From the NCBI GenBank assembly GCA_958298945.1, contig OY282606.1, forward strand, positions 30,043,740-30,107,739: a stretch of 64,000 nucleotides of DNA. Reading direction: 5' to 3'. The DNA comes from Atherix ibis (taxonomy: Eukaryota; Arthropoda; Insecta; Diptera; Athericidae). The notes below the pieces were generated by a model. That model did no database searches and was not told the DNA's origin. It saw nothing but the letters and a program-made list of their open reading frames with translations. A program made the position numbers and the translations under genes. Of this stretch, positions 45,935 to 55,624 are shown piece after piece. Within the stretch, counting starts at the first letter, position 1; every line of letters starts with the position of its first letter.

Positions 45935-47306
45935 CTTAGATTAAAGAAGTACTGGATAGGCCTCTACACAAAAATTCTGTCCAAATTTTGTTGGCAATAC
46001 ATTCATAGAACGCAAACGCACACACATGCAATACAACAGAAACGGCGTAAATCATTGGGGGCCAATTTAAAAGTTCAGTATGCGATTGAAGCGGTTCGTT
46101 TAAAACCATTTTTCATGTGTGATATCATTTACACTTACACGTATGTTTAAAGCAGCAGATTTTTTAATATTGCGGGTCTTGTTTGATGGAATTAGTTTTG
46201 TAAATATGCAATAAAACACAGTATTCTATTTTTAAATATTTATTTATTTATTATGTATTTTCATTTTATTTATTTCACTGTAAATTATTTATTAAAACAG
46301 AATTATAAAGTGTGGAAGAGTATATAAAACTAAAAATTGCAAGTTATTTGATTATATGAAAACAATTGTGTACAAATTTAAATTAATTTCAAAAATGCAA
46401 AATGAATTAAATGAGAAAATGTGATATTTTGTTTATGTTGAAATCAAACAACACCACCATAGATGGAAAAACCTTAATTATCATATAAATGTGTGTTTAT
46501 GAATGGAAATGGTAATTTAAATAGGCATTGTGTATTTAAATTAAATTAAAAAATAAAGCATTAATTACATAGAATATTACAATACATGATAATATAACAT
46601 ATAAGTTAATCGTATACATTAAAAGAAATGCTTTAAAACAAAAATAGAAAATGAAAAATTTAATGTACTTAAATAATTAATAACTTATATTCTAAAAAAA
46701 AATGAAAACAATATTATTTAGTAAATGCATTATAATATGGTCTAATAGAGCAATCAAAACAAATTTATTTAAATAATAAGCTTACCGAAGAATAAACTTT
46801 ATTTATTATAACACAATGAAAACAGCAATGGAAAATAGACAGAAAAATTCGGTCCCTTAAACTTTCTTACACACACTTTATATACACCGGCACTGTACTA
46901 TTTTATGGTAAACATTGAACTGTCAACATCGGATTCACAAATGACAAAGCTAACCCCCAAGTCTCCACTTTCATGGAGAATTAAAGTTCTCAAACTCTCC
47001 GAGTCTACAAAATTGAGGCGGTTTATATTTGATTGATATTTACGAAATGTATAATAAACCTAAAATAGAATTCCATTTCGTATCAAAAGATTGTACAAAA
47101 AATAAAAATGACCTATCGTTGTATTTAAATTGTATCTTAATTATGCTTTTGCAATTAAATAAATTTTCATTACGACACATAGATGGCAGTGGGTGTCATG
47201 TCTACATAAAAAATTTTTGACAGTTGTATCCCCCTAGTAAATATTTGTACACAAAATTGCGTATACATATACGGTAAGGGCCTATCCAGGTATTCTTTAA
47301 TCTAAG
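45935..47306. mobile_element. Unclassified DNA element with 28-bp inverted termini and 8-bp duplication
   Basis: The termini CTTAGATTAAAGAAGTACTG...GGCC and the inverse (...CCTATCCAGGTATTCTTTAATCTAAG) are inverted repeats of about 28 bp with about three differences. The flanks GTCCATGA (45,927-45,934) and ATCCATGA (47,307-47,314) are a near-perfect 8-bp target duplication, confirmed by the continuity of the interrupted transposase frame. The interior matches the arms of the composite at 39.6-43.05 kb (for example AAACAAATTTATTTAAATAA at about 46,757). There is no transposase. An 8-bp duplication fits hAT or P-type mechanisms, but the terminus CTTAG is not diagnostic. Confidence 0.85.
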
Positions 47307-47360
47307 ATCCATGATAACCAACTTTTTATGGCCGAAATTGGAAGAAGTTGATCTTGCCAA

Positions 47361-47406
47361 CATCTGATTCCAACAAGACGGGGATACGTCTTGTTGGAAT
47401 CAGATG
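47361..47406. repeat. Hairpin: perfect 20-bp arms, 6-base loop
   Basis: CATCTGATTCCAACAAGACG (47,361-47,380) is followed after GGGATA by its perfect reverse complement (47,387-47,406). The left arm is transposase sequence in frame, so the right arm is the newly made copy. Confidence 0.95.
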
Positions 47407-47599
47407 TGAAAATGTGCGACAATCTTAATTTGGTTTCGAAGAAATTCATTTATTTCTTACATACTAATGTATTTTTAACCTAACCAAATTATATGTGATA
47501 AAAATATGATGTAGAACGCTCTGATAAAAGTAATTACAATGTTATATATTTTTATATTGTATTTAGACTAGGAATAAAGAATAAAAAATATGCCTACAT

Positions 47600-47899
47600 T
47601 TATAAATTGATTTTTAATTTTATGAAGAAAAAAAATCTTTTAATTTTATGTAGTTCCGGGTGAACTTGCCCGTCTGTTCTGGATATAGGTAATTTGAAAT
47701 CGTACCTATTCGCAAATAGTGAATAGGAAATTTGAAATCTTGGCTGCGCAATAGGTTTTACAATTGGTATTTTCAATACACCCAATAAAATTCTAGCTAA
47801 GGAAATTGCTCCAAATTCAAGACAATCGATGGCACTCCTCAAATTCAATTTATATTTCCTTCTCTTTAAATGAAGTGCTCTCTTATTCGCAATTAACAT
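47600..47899 (-). other. Open frame of 99 codons, family not recognised
   Basis: The minus-strand frame starts MLIANKRALHLKRRKYKLNL and contains RILLGVLKIPIVKPIAQPRF and YSLFANRYDFKLPISRTDGQ. The composition is balanced and complex, unlike the AT-rich shadows around it, so it may derive from a real protein. No domain was recognised, no promoter or splice context is evident, and the end is low-complexity FFFFIKLKI. Confidence 0.3.
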
Positions 47900-48339
47900 A
47901 TGATCTTAATACTTCGAATTTTTCTTCATTGCACAATTAATTGAAAAAAAAACAGACACTTGTGTTTATATAAAAAAAATAACAGTAAATTCAGAAACAT
48001 CTATAATTCGGTTTTAACTGAAACTAATAAAATAAGCAGTTGTCAATATTTAAAAGATTATACGAGTACCTTCCTGAGATTGTAGTAGTCCAATACCACA
48101 AATGTGAGAGGCGTATTCCTTATCAGCTTATGATTTTTTGTACAAGAAAGTCCGATATGTTGAGTTATAAAATAATATTATAGAAAAAATATTACAGTCA
48201 ATTTGATCTGAAAATATTTATATTTTTTTAAACATTTAATTGATTATAAAATAATTCAGCAAGTTGGTAAATTTGCAATTTTAGCCACTTACCACCAATA
48301 AGTTTATTTTATTTTTATACATTAATTTTATCTCATTTA

Positions 48340-49065
48340 AAGTCTTTCTTTTGAGCAGCTATACATAAGCGCAGGCGTTTTCGCCACTCTTCATAACAGT
48401 ACTGGAAGATTTCAACTGAAATCGCCTTCAGCTTATCGGTTATTTTTTGCTATTTATTCGACAGAACAAGAAATAGCACTCAGATCAGATGAATAGTGGG
48501 GGGGAGGGGGTCTGGGTAACCGCACAAATCGCTCGTATTGATAGAGATGACCACGTGACAAGAGGCGATGTAATGGTGGAGTTTCTAAACATCTGTAATG
48601 TCTGATCTAAAGCCTTTCAAGTTAATATTCATCGGTATCAATGCTAATTACCAGCCTGACCTAATAAGAGCCCTCACTCGTTCTACATTCATTTTCATCT
48701 GGTTTCAATGTGGAAGGCCTCCATCACCGAGGTTCATCTTCCACTGCTTCTTGGCCCTTCGAAATAACTTGCGCTGTTCATAAGGAATTATCTCTATAAG
48801 CTCGTTGCAATTTTTCATAAGCCAAACTCATAGATTAACCAAGCTTTAGACAAATTTTGATAGCATATCGTTGCTTAAACCCATATATGGACTTACAAAC
48901 TCAAAACCATAACTTCATTTATCACTTTCTATAGGGTCTCGCACTAATTGGAACTTGTACAATACGTCTAGGAGGAACTAAGCTAATAAGCTATATGGAG
49001 ATGAAGAAGTCCACAGACCAGCCAGATCGCTTTCAGTTATGCCCAGACTCACGTTGAATATCATA
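48340..49065 (-). mobile_element. Mariner relic, family M3
   Basis: Reverse-complement similarity to the 59.6-60.3 kb relic is visible at both ends: GATTTCAACTGAAATCGCCT (about 48,410), antisense of the C-terminal LKAIxVE region, and the helix-turn-helix region near 48,870-48,920. No frame is open. A G-rich run lies at 48,498-48,510. Confidence 0.55.
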
Positions 49066-50330
49066 ATTAAAATAACCTAGTAGCAAACGTTATTATTATA
49101 TTTTTTAATAACATAAATAAAACGTTTTTTCTATTTTAAAATATTCCTTATATACTCGTATTTACAAAATATGAATTTATTAACAATAAGTTTAAAAAAT
49201 AGTGAAAAAGAAGTTTTTTAACAGAAAAACTTACGTGGAAAAGAACAAAAAACTATTAATTGTTGATTAAAATTAATGTTTTAAAGGTTGATAATTTTCT
49301 AATATTTTGACGAATCAGAAAAAAAACTTCATAAATAATACGAAGTTTATATATGATATATAAAAGATGAATAATGTAGATATGGCATAAATTTTTAAAA
49401 CAAGCACTTGTTTTTAGATCGCTTTCTCTATAAATAGAAACTTACATATTTAGTCAATAGTTTTTAAAAACTCGTATTAAATACGAGATTTTCTTTTAAA
49501 TTTTCCATATTTAAATGCGTTTACAATAGTATTTTTTTCTAAATATTCTATTGATTAATTTAGTTTAGAGGAAATGATTAATATATGTATGTAAGTTAGT
49601 AACTAAATGAGGGTATTTTGGGTGGAAAAAATATTGATTTTCATAGGGAATATGTTTTTTTTTACACACACACACACACACATACACACATAGGTGGAAT
49701 AAAAATCTCACATTAAAAATCAAATAATAGTTTATGTGCTGTTATGTATTAGGTTCTATGAAATGTGTTAAAGAGTAAAAAAACTATCCTTAAATTTGGG
49801 GACCAACCCAAATATATAAATTAATTAAAGAAATTTTAGATAAAAAAGAATATTGTAAAAAGAAAAAAACTTTTGATAGAGAATATTTTATACTTCCTGA
49901 AAGTTCAATAAATTTTTTTATTAAAACTTTGGCGCTATTCTGTTTGGTTTTGTTTACGTCCGAAGTCGTCAGTATCTTGGCGCCACAAATTCTTCAACGT
50001 TTTCAAATCAAATTCTAGATGCGCAACGCACATCTTACTAACAAATATAACCCCCCCCCCCCCCTTCCAACCAATACATATATAAATTGTTTTGGTTTTT
50101 ACTCAATATTTATGCATATATGCGTGCATGTTAAGTATGAGAAGGGGAGAAATAGTTAATATGAAAGCCAACCATTCTACGATGGGGTTAGAATTCTGGT
50201 ATTCAATTTCATGGGGGGTTTCCAGCAGGTCTTATTTACATGTGTGCGTGCTACTTATGTATGAATGTGTGTTGAATTCAGTAAATTTGGTTCGAAGTAA
50301 AAATAAAATATTGAAGCACTGCTGTTTTGG
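49066..50330. other. AT-rich DNA with simple repeats
   Basis: Contains an AC dinucleotide tract at about 49,662-49,690 and a run of 15 C at about 50,051-50,065. No gene was supported. The frame at 50,092-50,376 has no family resemblance. Confidence 0.5.
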
Positions 50331-50527
50331 ATCGAAAATCGTTTGGCAGTTTGAACAAAGCGTTAGTCATCGTTAATCTGGGCAGTGGCTTAGTTAATAC
50401 ATATTTTTTATAGTGTGTTGTAATCGAATTGATTAAACAAACTAATTTAATTCCGAAGCATTTTTAAGTGTATTTTACATCATTCAATTTCAAAGCTCAG
50501 GGTCAATCCACCTAATCCAAAGCAATC

Positions 50528-52294
50528 ATGTTGGTAAGTAGAGTTAGATATAAATTGTTTTGAAATTGATTTTAGTTTGTTTAATTATTTAAATTGTGAA
50601 AATATATGTTTTTGGTTAAAAATAATAAATTTCTTATAAATAGGCTTCCTAAATACATCCGTTCTCATAAGACCACAAAAAAAAACTAAACTAAGAATTT
50701 GCTTTAGGAAATATTCGTTTAAAAAAAAAATTGTTTGTAAAAATGTTGTTTTAGAGTATTTTTATTTTCTTTTAGAAATCACCGATTACGCCTACAGTTA
50801 GCGACCATGATCCTTTTATTGCCGAAAAGGATGCTGAGGAAATGCGTACTGCATTGGCAGGTCCTGGAACGGATGAAGCTGCACTAATCAGACTAATTTG
50901 TAAGCGCAGTAATGCTCAAAGGCAGGTATGTAATGGAAATATTTCCAAATTTCAACCTTATCCAGTTTTAATATCCAAATTTCAACATAAATATATTCTG
51001 CCGTTTGTTATTAGGCAATTATGGAAAAGTACAAATCGAAATTTGATCGAAATCTTATCGAAGATATAGAATCAGATACAAGTGGTCATTTTTGCAAAGT
51101 TCTAATTGCACTTCTAAAGAAGCCCATCGATTTTGTTTGCAGCGAACTGAACGAAGCAATTTCGAAAAAGGATGGAGAGGCAATTATCGATTTGCTATGT
51201 GGTTTTACACCGGATGAACTTCATCAAATTGAAGATCATTATAGTAACAGTAAATATTATTTTTTTCTTTAATTTTTCTTTCAACTGTTTACTTAATAAG
51301 AAAATTAAAAAAAAACACAGCCCCATACTGAACTACCATCCAAAAGATCGTAAGTTCAAATCCCATTGATTTGCGAAAAATAAAATTTTCCTTTCCATTT
51401 ATACTTTAATTTCCTTCTCCTGTTATCTCTTGTCGCCAAAAATTGGCCTTAGAATAATACTCTTTCAGTACTAATGTCACTTGAAATGATAACAAAAAAT
51501 AAATAATAACGAATTTAAAAAAAAAACTTTTTATTAACAGCTTATAGGGAATCTCTGACAAATGAATTGAGCGAAACGTTTCCAGATAATTTCAAATTTT
51601 TCGCCGTGGGTCTTTTTGCTCAGGAACGAGACAAAGGTAACGAAACCGATTTAGAAAAGGCTAAAGTGGATATTAAGGAATCAATTTCTGTACGAGAGCT
51701 TAAACTTTTAACAGAGGATGTTGTATTTGCACGGATTTTATGCCATTCAAATCCGAATCAAGTGAAATTGGTATGGTTTCGATTGGCATATGTCACCATT
51801 AAATTAACTTATATCTTATTTAAAAAAAAAAAAAGGTTTTGGAAGAGTATAAAAAGAGGACTGGAACGACAATGCAAGATGATATAAAAAAACATTTCAC
51901 TGGTATATTCCGGGATAGTTTGCTTGCACTTTGTGAATGTGCTAAGGATACACCAGCCTTCTATGCTGCCCAGCTTCGAAACTGCATGAGGGGATTGGGC
52001 ACCGACGACGATCGACTAATGAGAATTATTGTTTTGCGAGCTGAAGTAAGAAATAACCACGCTATATTCATATTTTACTATTTCCTGTATTTTTTTTCTT
52101 CACTTAGGTTGATCTGCAAGACATAAAAGATTCATATTTATTGGATAATCAGAAAAGCTTAGATGGTTGGATTAAGGTAAACTAAATTTAAATTGAAAAT
52201 TTCTTAATCAAAACTTAATTTTTTTGTTTAACTTTTCATTATTTAGGGAGATACATCTGGTGATTACAGGGATGCACTGCTTGCCTTATTGTAA
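50528..52294 (+). CDS. Annexin gene 4
   Basis: A complete annexin of 315 residues. Exons: 50528-50533 (ATG TTG), 50776-50925, 51015-51249, 51541-51770, 51836-52045, 52108-52176 and 52247-52294, GT-AG. The N-terminus is MLKSPITPTVSDHD. Repeat 1 is a full type II calcium site (GPGTDEAALI with cap Asp 38 residues on in SDTSGHF). Repeat 2 has SKKDGEAIIDLL in place of GxGT. Repeat 3 has lost its loop (LLTEDVVFARIL). Repeat 4 is intact (MRGLGTDDDRLMRI, cap Asp in GDTSGDY). The acceptor of the fifth exon is preceded by a run of A rather than pyrimidines. Part of its third exon is copied at 53,724-53,780. With two apparently complete sites it should still bind calcium. Closest to gene 2. Confidence 0.96.
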
Positions 52295-53723
52295 ATCTAT
52301 TCGAATAAATAGTCAACATTCCAGTAGATCTGATTAAGAATTCCATGTCACAATTTTCCATATTTTATTCGAGCTAGTGCACTGGTGCTATAACATGTTA
52401 GTCTACAAAAGTCTACAATACCTCTACAAGCTTAACTAATGTAATTTGTTAATATTTTTTGTTGTTTCATTATTTTACTTTTACAGTATGCGCATATAAA
52501 TGTTGAAAATATATATTATGTATAATTGATATAATAAAGTAGAGATTTTGTGTTGAAGAGCCCAAAATACTTTGGGTTGAAAAAAATATATATTGTATGT
52601 AGTGAGATGGTAGTTGAAAATAGTATTTGTGTTACTGTAATTATGCCTTAGTTGATATTTTTTTTTTTGAAATTTTAAGAACAATAAATTAAAATATTAT
52701 TTATTGAAATTTATCACAAACAAATTAGCTTTGTAAGTAATTTTTCCTTAATAAAACAAATTAATTTATTGATAAAAATAGCGAAGATTTTGTTTTTTAA
52801 TTTCACTATTAAAAAAATGTACTAAAAAATCAAAAAAAATCGTAAGTTCAACTAATTTATTATTGGTTAATACTTTTTGTAAAATAATTAACGTGAATAC
52901 GATTCATTTTTTGGAAAAAATATTTTTATTATTGAATTTTTCCAATTAGCATTAACAATTATATTTTTTTATAAATATAATTTCTTTATATACTGTATGG
53001 ATTAGCATTCAAATGTTAATTAGTAATAGAAAAATTAACAACCAACAACGATGGAATCGATATTTCTTCTTTCACAAGCCAGGTACATACATGCAAATAC
53101 GACGCATTCATAATCATATATACAGAATTATCTATTTTATAGTTTGGAAAATACAGTTCTCTTATCATACAGCTAATAGTTATATATATTATTTAAGATA
53201 CGATTTGTGTAGATTGTTATTAGCCATTTTATAATAAACTTTTATATAAATATATTTCATATAAATGGCAATTAGCAAGTATTTCTTTACAAATTAAGAA
53301 GGAGTGACCGTTTTTAATCTCAACTATAAGTATTTTTAACAAAACGATACTATAAGCTATAGAACATGACAACATCCATCAATTAATAACCAAACTACAA
53401 CTCAAAATGTCATCAAAATTTATTTTAAATGCAAAAAGTCTGTTGGTAACCATTTGAATAATATTATATTTTATTGAAAAATTGCAAGATTCAAGTAAAT
53501 TTATAATGAAATAAAAATTTAATCAAAATCTAAAATCTGTATTTAAAATATGTTTAATTGACCAGGAATGTTTTTAGATATCTGGCATGCATTTAAGAAT
53601 GCTCTTCTAGACGGTCAAGAGCTTTATTCATTTTACATACTACCTTATTATAAATTCATATTTCTCCTAACGTTATTTTTAAGCTAGTATTCTTGATTTT
53701 GTTTCCTACAAGCTAGTATACTT
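52295..53723. other. 3' flank of annexin gene 4 and AT-rich DNA
   Basis: AATAAA occurs at 52,304, only ten bases past the stop, so later signals such as that near 52,683 are more plausible. No other gene was seen. Confidence 0.4.
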
Positions 53724-53780
53724 GAACTGAACGAAGCAATTTCGAAAAAGGATGGAAAGGAAATTATCGATTTGCTATGT
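53724..53780 (+). pseudogene. 57-bp copy of annexin gene 4 exon 3
   Basis: The sequence from GAACTGAACGAAGCAATTTC to GATTTGCTATGT matches 51,144-51,200 with two differences (G to A and C to A). The copy starts and ends inside the exon, with unrelated flanks, so it is neither a spliced retrocopy nor a whole-exon duplication. Confidence 0.95.
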
Positions 53781-54856
53781 CAACATTAATACCTTAATGG
53801 CAAAATAATACCACAATATGATAAAGTGTATTACTTATGCCTTCGCCTGGACAAGAGATCCTTGAGCCTCAATACTAGACTAAAAAGACTTGAAACTAGC
53901 AGAGCCTACCGAGATTTTTAAGAGTCATCTAACTCGCATTAGTTGAAGAAATACGAGTACCACATCTTGTTCATTCGAATTTTGTTTTTTTACAGTGAAA
54001 TTATAGTTTTAGATATAAATAAAATTTGAAAAAAAAGACGAAAAAAGTTTATTTAATTGACATTTACTTTCCAAAGCACAAATTGGAAAACCCTTGATAA
54101 TAAATAATTGGACAAAAAAAACCGACTTCATTATTTTCATACCAAAATAAATATTATCTTATAATAATTTTTATATAAGCAAAAAAAAAAAAAAATAAAT
54201 GAGTTTGGTATTTTATAAAATCTTATTTAAAACAAGAATGGGAAAATATTCTTTAGTCATCAGAGCAGAAATTGGTGAACCAAATAACGAAACGAATATT
54301 TACCCTACACACACAGTCGTAATAGAGATAAGAAATTCTATGTTTGAAGGTTTGTTCTTTTATAACTCTACGAGTATAATAGAATCAATGAATTATGAAA
54401 GTATAATTACAAACACATCTACTTATAGCAATAAATTATATTGCATAATTTCAATGTAAGATAATGTACTCCTGCATATATACGAGAGTATCTATGGACT
54501 ATATGTACATTAAACAATACTCGTACAAAATTTATGTGTTATATTTCTTTTGCCTCTGTTCTATTTTAAAGCTTTATTTTACTTATTGTTTTATTACACT
54601 AACATAGCATTTTCGGGCACTCAATTAAGTCAGATTACCCATAAGACTGGAGCATAATTCCGACGACATTTGCTGTCGAAAATTAACGAGTTTCGCCCAA
54701 ATTAACAAACCAAATATAATTGTAACAAGTACAGAAATGTCATTTGATCAGTTTATTATTAATTATTTAATGTAAAATTTAATTTTGTAAAACACTTAAC
54801 CTCATATATACATTTATATTGTCTTTGATTTGAAATATATTAAATCTTAAAACAAG
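53781..54856. other. AT-rich intergenic DNA
   Basis: Contains TACGAGTA/TACTCGTA octamers at about 53,953, 54,372 and 54,521. The open frame at 54,199-54,459 resembles no known family. Confidence 0.45.
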
Positions 54857-54962
54857 ATCTAATTCGACGATAAAATCGTCTGTCGTTTTTCGTCCGTTGT
54901 CGGCATTTTATGTATTCCTATAAGATTGTGAAGGTTTTAAAAATTTTGACAGCAGACTATAA
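54857..54962 (-). repeat. Dispersed repeat R1, copy 2
   Basis: In reverse complement, the GAATTAGATCTTGT, CCTTCACAATCTTATAGGAA and CTGTCAAAATTTT blocks match the copy at 4,690-4,795. Confidence 0.5.
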
Positions 54963-55530
54963 GATTGTGACGCAACCGAATTCTTACCAAACTTTTAACG
55001 AAAGCTCATGACTGTATAAATAAGTTGAACACAAAAAACTTCTATACTAGCCCCAAAAAACATACAAAAGTAACTTCCTTAATTGCCGGCATTTGATGTT
55101 CTTCAAAACTGGAATAAGAATAAAAATAATAAAAAAAAGCTTTTTTCACTTGATGACCTCACCAACCAAGTTGAGTTTGGTGTATCAGAGTCAAGTTCAT
55201 GAACGCTGTTTTCACATCTTTCAGTAATAACGAAAAAATTTTTGCCGCATACGTTGTTCTTTTAAATTGTTTTTTTTTCTCCATTCATTTCTACGGCCAA
55301 CGCAAACTAAAACGTTCTGTTTATTTTTATTTTTATTTTTAATATTTTTTTTTATAAATAAGATTAATGTTGAATAAACATTCTATTATATTGTATGCAG
55401 AAAATTATTCAAACAGAGTCTGGAATGGAATTGTTTGGATTTAGTAAATCTCAACCAGAAACAGAGGAAGGTTTTTCCAAGTTTACGTATTCGTACTCGT
55501 TGCTCTTGGCCATAATAGTTTGCAACTTTT
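54963..55530. other. Intergenic DNA before annexin gene 5
   Basis: AT-rich, with a few balanced-composition patches that I could not assign. No gene was recognised. Confidence 0.4.
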
Positions 55531-55535
55531 ATGAT

Positions 55536-55540
55536 TCAGT
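55536..55540 (+). promoter_or_regulatory. Possible arthropod initiator of annexin gene 5
   Basis: TCAGT, the arthropod initiator consensus core, lies 85-89 bases before the start codon in the context TCAGTACCGCATTA. Gene 6 has a similarly placed TCAGTAC. There is no experimental evidence. Confidence 0.3.
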
Positions 55541-55624
55541 ACCGCATTAGTAATAGATCGTATCACAAGCTTTTAATTATCAAAAGTTTTCATCGAAAAC
55601 AATTTAACAATAGTTTACTCCAAG

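Larger units (their letters stand above)
45826..47406 (+). mobile_element. Tc1-like transposase relic, family T, split by another element
   Basis: Starts MERYAQEQRLQIIKFYYQNN at 45,826, then by internal deletion jumps to NTVTVNGERYRSM (to 45,934). The frame resumes at 47,311 with MITNFLWPKLEEVDLANI, a stop in place of Trp, and FQQDGDT (second catalytic region). The 1,372 bp between is the unclassified element at 45,935-47,306. After FQQDGDT the sequence folds back on itself (hairpin 47,361-47,406). Confidence 0.85.

Noticed and set aside
49662..50065. The AC tract and the C-run as functional elements.
   Set aside because: They are ordinary simple repeats; the C-run may also be an assembly or sequencing artefact.
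50092..50376. A 94-codon open frame upstream of annexin gene 4 as a gene.
   Set aside because: The composition is low-information, there is no family resemblance, and the frame overlaps the probable promoter region of gene 4.
54199..54459. An 86-codon open frame as a small gene.
   Set aside because: No recognisable motif, AT-biased residues (Ile, Asn, Ser, Tyr), and no splice or promoter context.
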